64,000 nt of DNA, from assembly GCF_932276165.1 (NCBI RefSeq), contig NC_064012.1, positions 10,857,501 to 10,921,500 of the forward strand, given 5' to 3'. Positions within the stretch are counted from its first letter, which is position 1. Each line of letters opens with the position of its first letter. A program made the position numbers and the translations under genes. Under the pieces are notes generated by a model. That model was not told the DNA's origin. It searched no databases and saw nothing but the letters and a program-made list of their open reading frames with translations. Of this stretch, positions 12,601 to 22,500 are shown in pieces. This stretch comes from Plutella xylostella. Taxonomy: Eukaryota > Arthropoda > Insecta > Lepidoptera > Plutellidae.

Positions 12601-12732
12601 GGCGAGGCGCTGCCGCTGGAGCTGCAGCAGGGCGGCGCCCGCGACGACGCGGACGGCCCACGCCGCCGGACGGCCTTCACTGTGCGGGTCAACAACCTGC
12701 ACGCCGCGGAGGCGGTGGAGACGGATGTCTGA
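3497..12732 (+). CDS. Sh: Shaker voltage-gated K+ channel, 3' part of gene (partial)
   Basis: Pore-forming alpha subunit of the A-type (Kv1) potassium channel of neuron and muscle membranes; four subunits assemble through the T1 domain. Coding exons: 3497-3600, 5032-5193, 5343-5986, 6362-6491 or 6580-6709, 9042-9247, then either 9450-9493 or 10781-10986 plus 12547-12732. Every junction keeps phase; the long form totals 1638 nt (545 residues plus stop) and the short form 1290 nt (429 plus stop). Order of parts: T1 (VSGLKFETQ to FRED), S1, S2, S3, the S4 arginine ladder ([13 protein letters not shown]), S5, P-loop with TVGYGD, S6, and a cytoplasmic tail. The match to remembered Drosophila Shaker is nearly residue for residue from T1 to S6. 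The first exon in view opens inside T1, so the variable N-terminal exons (inactivation ball) are upstream of the window. C-terminal and pore variants imply regulated splicing. Confidence 0.97.
3762..3841 (+). mobile_element. Non-LTR retroelement 3' tail
   Basis: Short remnant ending gtgcaataaag followed by (taaa)n at 3828-3840, a typical 3' tail of lepidopteran non-LTR elements. It lies in the Sh intron 160 bases after the exon ending at 3600. Confidence 0.55.
5032..5193 (+). CDS. Sh: Sh exon: T1 domain, second part
   Basis: 162 nt between ttgcag and gtaagt. It completes the split Arg codon, then [20 protein letters not shown], the [11 protein letters not shown] loop and [11 protein letters not shown], finishing the T1 fold at NKF plus two bases. 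Phase 2 in, phase 2 out. Confidence 0.96.
5343..5986 (+). CDS. Sh: Sh exon: T1-S1 linker to S5
   Basis: 644 nt, the largest exon in view. It carries the acidic linker [15 protein letters not shown]1 ([20 protein letters not shown]), an NGT N-glycosylation sequon in the S1-S2 loop, S2 with its counter-charge Glu, S3 ([18 protein letters not shown]), S4 with the regularly spaced [16 protein letters not shown] sensor charges, the S4-S5 linker and most of S5. It closes in phase 1 before gtaagt. Nothing is missing from the voltage-sensor core. Confidence 0.97.
6362..6491 (+). CDS. Sh: Sh alternative pore exon A (Arg after the selectivity filter)
   Basis: 130 nt between gttcgcag and gtaacc. It encodes the end of S5 ([12 protein letters not shown]), a turret [11 protein letters not shown], the pore helix [14 protein letters not shown] and the filter VGYGDM. 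The last two bases, ag, join the g of the S6 exon to make Arg at the position of Drosophila Thr449. Length and both phases equal exon B just downstream, which encodes the same segment, so the two are duplicates and alternatives. The WW pair and filter are intact, so the channel should conduct. The turret differs strongly from the fly sequence. Confidence 0.92.
6580..6709 (+). CDS. Sh: Sh alternative pore exon B (Thr, fly-like)
   Basis: 130 nt between ttcttaaag and gtatga, starting 88 nt after exon A ends. It encodes [15 protein letters not shown], turret SENSFFKS, pore helix [14 protein letters not shown] and VGYGDM; the trailing ac plus g from the S6 exon gives Thr. This matches the single pore sequence of Drosophila Shaker. 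The donor gtatga and acceptor cttaaag are both weaker than average, which suits regulated use. Confidence 0.95.
6710..9041 (+). other. Sh: Sh intron between pore exon B and S6 exon
   Basis: 2.3 kb of AT-rich intron. The only structured feature seen is the 120-bp MITE at 8181-8300. No third pore exon was found: TVGYGD-like sequence is not repeated here. Confidence 0.7.
8181..8300. mobile_element. 120-bp MITE, copy 1
   Basis: Imperfect terminal inverted repeats of about 33 bp: cacattagcatttaacaatt at the left, and its complement ending ttttaatgtg at the right, both leading inward to gcagc. Same family as 10601-10722. Confidence 0.7.
9042..9247 (+). CDS. Sh: Sh exon: S6 and proximal C-terminus
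   Basis: 206 nt after ttacccag. It encodes [20 protein letters not shown], the S6 PVP hinge ([18 protein letters not shown]), then the conserved [12 protein letters not shown] and [13 protein letters not shown], ending phase 1 before gtaagt. Both pore exons feed into it, and it is the common branch point for the alternative C-termini. Confidence 0.97.
9450..9493 (+). CDS. Sh: Sh alternative C-terminal exon, short form
   Basis: Begins after gattgcag in the phase needed by the 9248 donor and reads [14 protein letters not shown] then stop, a 14-residue acidic tail. The 3' end sits close by: an AATAAA lies at 9629-9634. The tail ends in SVH rather than ETDV, so it lacks the Dlg-type PDZ ligand of the long form. 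Its match to a specific known insect isoform is not established here. Confidence 0.75.
9629..9634 (+). other. Polyadenylation signal for the short Sh transcript
   Basis: AATAAA 136 bases after the VYSVH stop codon, followed by T-rich sequence; it fits the 3' end of the short isoform. Confidence 0.55.
10601..10722. mobile_element. 122-bp MITE, copy 2
   Basis: Starts cacattagcaattaacaatc and ends gattgctaatgg, with inner arms meeting at gcagcgtcgc / gcgacgctgc. It lies 58 bases upstream of the Sh exon at 10781, so branch-point and pyrimidine tract are squeezed between MITE and exon. Confidence 0.75.
10781..10986 (+). CDS. Sh: Sh alternative C-terminal exon, long form part 1
   Basis: Starts after gttacag (an upstream acceptor around 10750 is possible) and reads [18 protein letters not shown], which matches the fly KKSSLSESSSDMMDLDD segment, then an acidic stretch to LQEPRLNH, closing phase 0 before gtaagt. 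Joined to the 9248 donor the frame holds. The serine-rich patch is a plausible phosphorylation region of the tail (inference). Confidence 0.88.
11025..11158. mobile_element. 134-bp palindromic MITE
   Basis: Arms of about 33 bp: ccagtttcaataactctacc on the left and the near-exact complement ending gagttattaaaactgg on the right. It starts 38 bases after the donor of the Sh exon ending at 10986. Confidence 0.75.
11980..12300. other. GC-rich intronic patch upstream of the ETDV exon
   Basis: Two GC-rich clusters (about 12000-12115 and 12205-12265) stand out from the AT-rich intron. No open frame with conserved sequence was recognised. It may be regulatory or an unrecognised exon. Confidence 0.3.
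12547..12732 (+). CDS. Sh: Sh terminal exon with PDZ ligand ETDV
   Basis: GC-rich exon. The frame that ends [13 protein letters not shown] then stop is the coding one, because Drosophila Shaker also ends ETDV, the ligand for Discs-large PDZ domains. An in-frame TGA at 12532-12534 limits how far left the exon can reach. Acceptors after cttcag (start 12547) or acgcag (start 12553) keep phase 0 with the preceding exon. Two other frames are also open across the GC-rich block but do not give the conserved terminus. Confidence 0.85.
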   Translation, partial: TQRRALAAQLQRAGGRREGEALPLELQQGGARDDADGPRRRTAFTVRVNNLHAAEAVETDV

Positions 12733-12847
12733 CTGTTAGGTAAGCGCAGAGATTGCTCTACTAGCCGCAGCGACTGTCGATTTGATGCGCTGCTGCCTGT
12801 CAGAGGAATCGTAGCCTGAGTTATACATTTCATTAGGTATTAGATTC

Positions 12848-12990
12848 AGGGCCTGTTTCACAATGTCTGGATAATGGCTACGTGTGGGATAAAAGACATG
12901 CTTTCGCTGTCTAAAACATAAGTACAGAGAGTGACTGCATGTATTTTATCCCACAGGTAGCCATTATCCATACATTGTGGAACAGGCCCT
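12848..12990. mobile_element. 143-bp MITE with ~54-bp arms
   Basis: Left arm begins agggcctgtttcacaatg and right arm ends cattgtggaacaggccct. Arms stay complementary for about 54 bases to gcatg in the centre. It lies about 115 bases after the ETDV stop, probably inside the 3' UTR of the long Sh transcript. Confidence 0.8.
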
Positions 12991-13394
12991 CAGTCTGTTT
13001 ATATTTTTTCCTGTAGGTTTGACTTTAGCAAATGAATCATATGTTTTACCCAGTCTCTCCTATTCGACATTAGCAATATACTAGTATGTATCTGTATACA
13101 TTAGTCAGGGTAGCATCCATAATAGTACGTAATGTACCTAACCTACGTAGACGGAGTTTCTTTATTGTATTTTTTCCATCAACATTACTTCTAAAGCGTT
13201 CAAAGTTTCCAAGTTCACTGTACCACAGTAATATTGAGGGTGACTTATTCTTCAGTTTTGTACACAATACGGCATTGACCATAGCGTGAGCAGCTCCTTC
13301 ATTACAAACGACGCAGTCACGATATCCTTGACTTCAATGCATTTTTGGAATTTTATAGTACTGGTTTAAATGCTGTCCTAATCTTAATTAGTCT

Positions 13395-13400
13395 AATAAA
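13395..13400 (+). other. Candidate polyadenylation signal, long Sh transcript
   Basis: AATAAA about 660 bases after the ETDV stop. Further candidates lie at 17155-17160 and in the A-rich zone near 18450 and 19360; which is used cannot be told from sequence. Confidence 0.3.
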
Positions 13401-13556
13401 CGTATAATAGAATATAAATATTAGGTATAATACGTAACAGTCTAAGAAAGAAATTATTTAGATATCTAGAGAGATACGGAAAATAAGCTAGGAATACCAC
13501 CTTACTACGTTTACTTGTACTTAGATTCGTTTGGCCCTCCTTATTTATCTGACGAG

Positions 13557-13701
13557 CTGTCTTGTTAAGGTGTGAATGTGATGGTGCAATTAGTCAGGTT
13601 TTATACAAAAACGTACAATGTTTTCGCACAAATATGGTAAAATGGTGCAGATATTTGTGCAAAACATTTCTGTATCGCGCCGTTCCACCTTAACATGACA
13701 A
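13557..13701. mobile_element. MITE-like inverted repeat
   Basis: Outer arms tgtcttgttaaggtg / caccttaacatgaca and a strong inner pair (gcacaaatat / atatttgtgc) make a 145-bp hairpin. Confidence 0.6.
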
Positions 13702-14199
13702 CCTTATGGCATATTCGTTCACAGGTAGTGAGTCTTACGAATGCGAAAATTGCACGGAATGAAATGGTAAGTTACCAAAATTGATACGAAACTATAGTGA
13801 TATCCGCAGTTTGACGTTTGTAAGGTTTAACGGCGATGAATGCGCCACAATACGGCCTTGATTACTATTACTAACTCCCAAAAGTACAATAAAAATGCAC
13901 TCCAAAATAAATTCAAATTGAATTATATACATTTGACAATAAAAATGCTAATCCCACATCGTTGAAATGCCCATAAAACAGGAAAGTAGGCCACCAGCTG
14001 ATTTGCAGTAGTACTGCAGTGTGCCACTTTTTGTGTTGTAATTAAACCTACCTAGCGGCAATTAGTATTTCACGTCCCCTCCATCCTATCTGCATTCAGT
14101 ATCAGATTGCAGACGCGTATTTTATCCGCTAAGCCGTAAAATGTATGTGCAAGTACTTACTTATTGGATTTAAAAAGTAACGAGGCTTAGTAACGCGAT

Positions 14200-14640
14200 G
14201 ATAGGAGTTTGAGTAGATTCCTTACTGCCGTAACTATGTGAGCGGTGCGGTTGGGGTGGGTTGCGTGCCGCGACTCGGGCGGCGGCGGCGGCGGCGTGCG
14301 GTGCATGTCAATGGCACCACCGCACCACCCTCCGTCATTGACAGGTGGCCAGCTCGGTGCGTGCATCCTGCAGCAGCACACTATCGATCCTCGGCTTGAA
14401 TGAATGCGGCGAGACGCGGGCCCTCTCGCCGCGATCAATACACGTTGCGGTACCAAGCTACCAAGTGACCCCGAGCCCGTGACGTCACACCCCGCCCGCC
14501 CCGCCGCGCCCGCCCCGCCACGTGGTCGCGAGGTGCGAGACGAGACAACACTGGGTCGCGACCGAGAATCGATGTCGACAGCGTGAGATTACGCTCGTCG
14601 CCTCGACAACTAGGTTAGCGCAACCACTGGGCTGCGGCGA
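14200..14640. promoter_or_regulatory. CpG-rich island with perfect CRE, GC boxes and E-box
   Basis: A sharply bounded GC/CpG-rich block in AT-rich surroundings. It holds a (ggc)n run at 14278-14298, a palindromic CRE TGACGTCA at 14480-14487, several cccgccc GC boxes at 14490-14520 and a CACGTG E-box at 14519-14524. This looks like a promoter or enhancer. Open frames on both strands here are GC-driven and not conserved. Confidence 0.45.
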
Positions 14641-15956
14641 TTCCTTGTTAAATCTGGGATTTAAACTTTCACTTCGTATACCTCCTTATGTATCATTTAG
14701 TTCGAGAAAATTCAGGCGTTGTCATATTGGAGATTCCGATGTTGTTCAATTGTACTTTATGTTGTCTTCCTAATTCTCATACTCTTATTATTATTTTAGG
14801 CGCTATGTAAATCTGAAAGAACCCGAACGAAGAATTGAATTTTGGTAGGTGTATCGATAATTACTATAAATGTGGAATGATGTAATTGAATGTCAAAGAC
14901 GAGTGATCCGCTCCGCACGCCATACCGATAATAATTAATTGGCTTTAATAGTAATTACATAATTCAATTGGAACCTAGAGTATGTGTATTGTGAACATAT
15001 CTGCGGCCCTTTTTCTTAGGGTACTTACGCTTCAATTTCAGTACTTGAAAGTACTTTTATTTTCAAAATTATATCTAAATGTATTGATAACAAGTGGCAA
15101 GCGGGGAAGAATCCCTCTTCCTCTTCCAAATACTTCCAGAACAAATCTGTTGCTACCCACTCCTGCAAGTTGATGTTTCTATGTACAAACCCTCGTTATG
15201 GTATCTGTGGTGTAGTTGAATGTGACTGTATATTCACGAAATAAGTGTGAGCTACGATGACTGTTGCAACAAAGTGTAGTCGACCTATAGGTATTCACTA
15301 CTACCTGCACAGTTTTCTTTGAGTACAAATTAATAACGCTGCCTTCTATACAGTGTGTAAAAACAACTTCGATAATTTTATTCGAAATGTTATCATGTTA
15401 ATACGTTTCTACGTCTACAGACTATATAATTTATTAAGAGCATATATTTTTTTACACGCTGAATAAAAGGTTACATATTCCAAATATTAAATAATAGACA
15501 GACTTGATTTACCGAGCGAATTAGTTGAGTGTCTCTCATTAATCCGTAAAATGCTGCGCTGTTATTTTTGTGTTTAAAACTGTGAAGGTACACACCTATC
15601 CTTGGTTGTGCATGGCCTATATACTCTTCATGTCTTAACTATTCTATGTATTATAGGTACTATACCTAATATTGGCCTTCAATAAGTGAATCTAGACTTC
15701 AGAGCATTGATATCCGAATTAAATTCCTGAAACTTTTGCATGTAACTGTGAAACACAATGAACTATTAAGTATTTGACATACCTATATTGTAACTACACT
15801 GATGATCCTAAACGAACATTAAATGAACTACTTACAAAACCAGACTGCATGTATGTGTTGTGACAACACACCTAAACACAGAAAAAGTATGTGAATGCAT
15901 GGAAAAACTTTATGTCGTTTGTGTTCAGCCGGAAAAATTCCAAGTGATATCTAAAT

Positions 15957-16172
15957 ACACTCACGGGCAATGAAAAAATTCCAGTGACAAAAGGACCAAA
16001 TTACTCATAAACAGAAAGTCTGCAATATTGAAGCATACTTATCAGAATAATTAACAACTGAAAACGTAAATATTTTGCTCAAATTCTAAATTAAATGTTT
16101 AGTTAAATAAATTGGAATATTTTTTTTCATTTTCGACATTTTGTAAGTGGAAAGTTTTGATTGCTATTGAGT
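15957..16172. mobile_element. Mariner-like MITE, copy 1
   Basis: Left end acactcacgggcaatgaaaa and right end attgctattgagtgta are complementary with mismatches, as is the next block (cagtgacaaaa / attttgtaagtg). Same family as 42763-42936. Confidence 0.6.
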
Positions 16173-16410
16173 GTATTTCACTATTGTTTACTAAAATAAA
16201 CAAACGGTTTCGTAAAGAACTTCAGATGTTTTATGTTATGCCACATGTTTCAAATAACATTATACTTCGTACGGGGTATCACTAATTGTGTTGTTGTAGA
16301 TCGAGAAATTCACGGACATATATAATGTTATTTGTGACAAGGTGGACCAGGCTGAGCTTTGCTTACGTGTGTAAGGAGAGAGATTCACGTGTGACGCTGT
16401 AATGTTTCAG

Positions 16411-16532
16411 AGTTGGCGAGCCCGCTGGCGGCGTCCGGCGGCAGCGTCGGCGGCGGCGGCGACGGCGGCGGGGGCGGCGCGGTGTGGCGCGGCCGGCTGC
16501 CTGCCCGCTCGCCGCCCCCCTGCCACGTGTGA
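16411..16532 (+). CDS. Possible further alternative Sh 3' exon, glycine-rich
   Basis: A GC island follows a good acceptor (atgtttcag). In the phase required by the Sh donor at 9248 it reads ASPLAASGGS, a glycine-rich run, then RGRLPARSPPPCHV and a stop at 16530. It would make a third C-terminus of about 40 residues. All three frames are open in this low-complexity block, so the reading is uncertain; it may be non-coding or belong to a transcript starting in the island at 14200-14640. Confidence 0.28.
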
Positions 16533-19500
16533 CCGCCACCCCGCCAGCGCCCCGCGCTCGCCCTCGCCGCCCCCTCCCGCACCCTCTCCGCTGCTAACTC
16601 TTACGCACCCTCGGGGGCTCTAGGACTCCAAACTTTACATCTCTTTATAAGTGCTTCATTCTCCTCAAACGACAGTGAAAATTAGAAACTGACTTTATTA
16701 ACAATGTATTAAAATTTTAATTCCATTTTACTGCAAACTTGAGAGCTACGTCTAAGCTGTCTCGAATTGTAAATAGAAAAAAGAAGCTTCAATTGCTTCC
16801 CACTACTTAAAAACCCTAAAGCTAAAACACGCTAGTTTATAATCTATTAATAGTCGGATAGGCCTATAAGATTTTTTCATGTGAACAGCTAATCAAATTT
16901 ATAGATACCATGGTCATTAAAGCCAAATTTGCACCTACTTACATTTTCAAAAAGTTTTCTGTAATATTTCTCATCAGAGAGCGGTATTGGAGCACAGTTG
17001 GAATACAGGCTTTTGTTTAAGCCCTCCGATTGATATTAAAAATTTAGATACACATACTTAAAATAAAACTAACATTCTCATTCAACGCCAAGTGCTTCAC
17101 TTAAACACACGGAAGCCACACGGTCACAAAGTGTCTACATCTGTAAAGCTGCTAAATAAAGCTCTATGACTCTATTCAGACCTAGGCAATACCGCTGTCG
17201 TCGGCAACTATATCACTTAGGTCTGAATAAGTCTTAATATCAGCTACTAGGGGGATCACTCTCTAAATCGAGGAAAAAACGAACGAGAACTTTCACTTAA
17301 TCGGAACGAGTATTATGTACAAGGAGATAAAGTCGTGGTTAGAGCTGCAGTTTTGCTTCCCGAAGTTTCGGAGCGCGGCGCTGACTATGGCTCTATGTCG
17401 TTGTATTAAGCGATTGCGTGACAATTCTTGTCCGACTATTCGTCAATTTAGAGACTGACCCCCTGAGCATTTAAACAAAAATTACCTAAGCAGCTTGTTG
17501 CATATCAAATCAATGTAAAGTTTAAAAAGACTTCGTCTAATTTCAACAGATGCGTATTTAGAGATCGGGATAACTTGACAAATTTATTTTGACCAAAACA
17601 ATCCGTTGGCGTTGGCTGTTCCCATGATTCAGTCGCAGGCTTTACGAACGAAACAGACAAGCAGGTGATCATCCTCATGTATGAGATACAAAAACAGCAC
17701 AAGTCTAGTTCTTCATAAAGGCCTATCATTTGGATCACAAAACGGGCCCAAGTTAGCAACCATTTTGCGCTGCATTGAAATAAACATTAAGTATTGAATA
17801 ATTATATATTATTTAATTGCGCTATAGTAACTACCTCCATATGGGAGAAAATTCTTCAAGGGTTGGTTAAAGATTGAATATTCTGAATGTGAAGAAAGGA
17901 ACGGTATGGTTTTGCGGTGGAATAACGCCAGATAATGAGAAATGCTTGTCGGATCTCCATCTCTGAAACGTCAAAAGTTATTGAACTTTGTAGGTTGTAA
18001 TTAAAATTGTGGACGCAACAGTCTCTGTTTCCTAGAATTCTTTCATATCAATACTGACATAGTATATTAAATAGTTTTAAGAAATGTAATCCTAATCCCC
18101 ATTTGCATTGATATATATTTATGTAAACCAATATAAGAATATTATCTAATGTGCACTTTATTGAAAAGTATCTGCTGGATAGAAAACTAAAGGTTAACAA
18201 TTTGTAAATTTATGATCAAAACGCAATAGTTTGGTTATCAAATAACGATCATAATTTATCTGTCTACCTTTTTGCATTTAACAACACATGGTTAATTATT
18301 AACCTTCCAATTATGCATTTGAGGATTAGGCCTGTAGAAAATATAAAGGCTTAGTTATATAATTTGTAGATATTTAATTCAAATTATATATAAATGTTGT
18401 TTCTTTGATGTTAGACAAATAATATAATTGGTGTTAACTCTTATTTAAAATAAATAAATGGTGAACATTTAATTCGTTCGTGTTTAGCACTACGGTGTGA
18501 CTTCGTGACAAATTGTGTACTTACATTAGTACATTGTAATTTAGTGACTATGGTTGCATAACCACTTTGACATATCCATGTTAGCGAATTTGTTATATGT
18601 GTTTTCATAAATGTTATTAAAATGGCTGTAATTTAATATAAAACAAAAAAAATAACAAAAAAAAAACCTTATGATATTTATGTATACGTTCTTACATGTA
18701 TGTATAAATATACTTTAAATTTGATCATATCACCTAAGTAGTTAACTGTCGTGATGTTTCATCTGACGGAAGTACCTACCGAAGTTGGTCAGTATTATTC
18801 AGGGCCTTGAGGTATTAGCGGAATATTACGTAAATATTCTAGCTACCCCCCTGTGGCGATGGTTTCCCTATGCGTTGATAGACACATAGCACTATATCCA
18901 TACACAAAAAAATAATAGCTTAACACTCGGATATCTCCTGTATAAGCTTATTTCAAAACATTTAAATATTTGAACCTATAGCAGACAGTTAATTATTGCT
19001 AAATTAAATTCAGACTTCTCTAGAAGTCTTCAAAACTATTGTATATAATTATACCTTTGTGAGCTCAGAAGGTACTTTCGCGAAATGCAACATCCGTATT
19101 TCATATCATGTGTTAGATGAGATATTTATATAGATGTAGAATATTAATGTCATTAGATTATAAATAAGACAAACATAACTATATTCATTCCAATCGCTGT
19201 TCAGAAAAAAATAAAAAACTACAAAAATATATATGTAATAAACTAGTAAATGTTAGCAATACACGTAAAAAAACAACAAAAAAAAACAGAAAAAAACCTT
19301 TTAAGTCAAATTAAACCATTATTTTCGGTTGTAATATATGCTGTGAAAATTTAAATAAATAAAACATAATTAAGTAAACAGAGACTGTTGCTTCGATTTA
19401 ATATTTATGTGTTATATATGTTTTAATTGAATGGATGTACCTCTTCAAATTGGCATGGTGTTAGTTGTCGACAGCGGGTCCACTCTGTAAGATGTAGGCA

Positions 19501-22500
19501 GTTCTTGGTTACTACTGTAAGATGATTATATATTATAAATACACTCACTTCGCTGATGCTGCGGACGCACTTTAATATTAAGTTAATATAGGGCTATCAA
19601 CTTGTTATTTTAAATTTTTTACCCAAAAATTAAGGCTGCTTTTTTGCCAAACTTATACAAAATGGAAAGCTTTTTTACTTAAGAATTTTCATTCAATATA
19701 CTTACCTAAATCTATAGAATATAAATCAAAATTAAATCCGAAATGTGAAATCGAATAGGAGCATCATTTTACTCAAATACCCCTATATTAACTAATAAGC
19801 GTTTTGATCGGTCTGGTATTATAAATAAACATTAGAATATATTATATAATTATGAAGTATATCATTTTTAAATACATATATGTATATTGGGACCCGCTGC
19901 TCTAATTTCTATTATTTACCTATTGTTGTAAGAGTATCTATTACTCTGTTATGTTGTAATAAGTTTAAAACATGCCAAACAGTGTAGAAAGATATATAAA
20001 TCGGTGTTTCATTGATGTTAAACGTATAAAGTTAATCAATCTTATATGTATAACCGCAACCGTATTGTAACTGTATGTTCACTCGTGATCCTCCGCTTGT
20101 CAACTCGAGGTATAGCCGCATCCACTCTTAACTAAACATAGTACTCACAATTAGTGCCAATTTCTTCAGACTCGGTTATCTAACCGACAGGGATTGATTT
20201 ATAAATTAAACGCCATATCCATATAAAATTCATGACAGATGTGTCAAACGTCAACCACTACTCCCTCGTTATGCTCTGACCGACAATGGAGAAATTGGCA
20301 CTTACTATTTCTAAATCCTGACAACTGGTTTAAAGGCACAAAATATGGTAATTGCCAGAAATTACAAAAGAAATAGGCTCCGAACTCGACACTTTCCTGA
20401 ATCGTCTCATCTTTCCGGGATTCATCACGAATTAATAGTCATCAGATATTGTACCGTACACTGTATAGTCTCAAAGTGATTTATTAAGTATTCCTATTAA
20501 TTCCCTAAAACAGCATTAAATTTGCTCGAGTTTGAAAGAAATCTTCAAAAAATTATTAAACAGTTTTTATCATGAATGCGTCATTGGTACCTTATGTTTA
20601 TGTTACTCAAGAAATTAAACATTCAATAAAATTTAATACATTAATTTATAATCATCAGGAGAATGTCGACTTTGGAGCAACTTGGTTGCACTATGTTTAG
20701 ATAAGACTGGTCCCCATAAATAAATGTTAGATTCTACATTGACTGTTACCTACACATAACTCTTGCCCCTCCTAATTTCCATTGTCTAGATCGCTGTTAT
20801 CACAACTTAGTATTTAAGCTTACTTTAAAACTATATCATTGTAGGTAGATGAAACACTAAAACATTATTAAGAAGTCGAATTTTCAACTGATTCGGTGTA
20901 GCTAGGAATGAAGTTGACAAAATTTTGAATGAACTGCAAAGTCTGAAATTTCAACTGTCCGACTATGTTTAACAATCCCTTGGGATTCGTCGGTAAATGT
21001 GGATTGGATCTGTAAACTGTCTATAAACCTCTTGCAATATGTTTTAGATTTCATTTGCTATCATCGATAAATGACCACTCCGGTCTGTGTAAATGTAGTT
21101 ATCGAGGTTTAATAAGTTTGTTTTATGTATTGTTAATTTGCTCGTTACTTATAGTTTACGCATATTTGATATCAACACGAAATGTCGACTTTAGTCCAAA
21201 TCAATTCCTAATATTGTGCTAAGAACTCTTTCCGCCCCAATTGAGAGTTAGACTTTTACAGCGCTTTATACCGCAAATATAACTCTTAACGTAAAACACT
21301 ATTAAGTATTAAAATTAAGTTTCGTCAAATTAAAGTATTTCAGTTTATATAATTGCTAATAGCTTGTAATTAACAAATATGTGGCCATCAAGAAGTTTTT
21401 CGGCATTAGAGAGAAAAGTAACAAAACTCCATGGTTGATTAGAAAAAATACTCTTCCAAAATCAAACCCAATATTCCGTTGATTCTATTAATTATAACTT
21501 GAAAGCCAAGTTCTTAAATCAGTGCGATATGCTGACGCTACATGTGACCATTTGAATGTTCCACCTATTTATTAAATATAGTTGTTCAGCGTGACGAGGA
21601 ATGGTCAGGGATTCTCTGACGCATCATGTCAGATCATGAAGATATGGTCAGAGAACTAAGGCAACCTGGAAAGCTGTTAAAGTCGGCACGCTGAAATACC
21701 TCCTCTGCCGAAGAAACAGTAGTCTCTAGTTCACATCCGATAACGGGGACAATACTTTTATCAGTTTCGGTTTGATAAACTTTATTATGTAGTTCCGGTT
21801 TCAAATTTATGTAGCACCGAAACTTTTAATACATGCTGTTTTATCAAGTATCATTGATAAAGATGGCATTTTTTTTCCAAACTGAAGTTGGTTGTTCTTT
21901 TTTCGAAATAAAAATATATTTACCGCTATTTAAAGTATTAGGGTTGATATTGGATGGCAGTTGCTAATCACATGCTTAAGAAATTTCCCACGTTGTTTTT
22001 TTAATCATTCACTTGCCCCTCTCCGTCCAGGTGTAAGCGTGTTCATATTAATAAACTATAGTCAGGCAAATTGTTTAAGAAACAGCTATTTTTTACAAAA
22101 TTCACAATACTTCGTAGGAAATATTATCATTATTATATTTATAAACTGATAAGCATAGAGGCTGAAGCTGAATACAAAAGCGAGTTTATTAACTCTCGAT
22201 TATTTGGCAGTAGGTAGGTACACCACTTTTTTTGCACTGGGCTCATTAGCATTGTCTTTATTATATGCATTTTATAAGCCTCTTTCATCCCTAGCCACTA
22301 AACTGGGCAATTAAATATATATTTACATACTATGAATTATATTTCATATATGTAAACTACTGATCGCAGTATAAATATAAATTACTTATACCATATGATT
22401 TTCCTAATACTATTAACGTAAGATTTTATATTACTAAGAGCTTTTTTCTTATTGTAAGGCAACCAAAAAGAGATCTTATGAAAAAGTCCGTACGGTAATA

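Larger units (their letters stand above)
14641..20000. other. AT-rich, probable Sh 3' UTR / downstream region
   Basis: No gene recognised apart from the doubtful exon at 16411-16532. Contains a MITE at 15957-16172, a short inverted repeat at 17174-17229 (attcagacct / aggtctgaat), several AATAAA hexamers and long A-rich runs near 18640-18670 and 19270-19300. The end of Sh transcription cannot be fixed. Confidence 0.5.

Noticed and set aside
12492..12743. Longer open frame across the GC-rich Sh terminal exon
   Set aside because: It is shifted relative to the frame ending ETDV, and its Ala/Gly/Arg content follows from GC repeats.
14187..14456. Minus-strand ORF in the CpG island
   Set aside because: The proline run is the complement of (ggc)n; no conserved motif or splice context.
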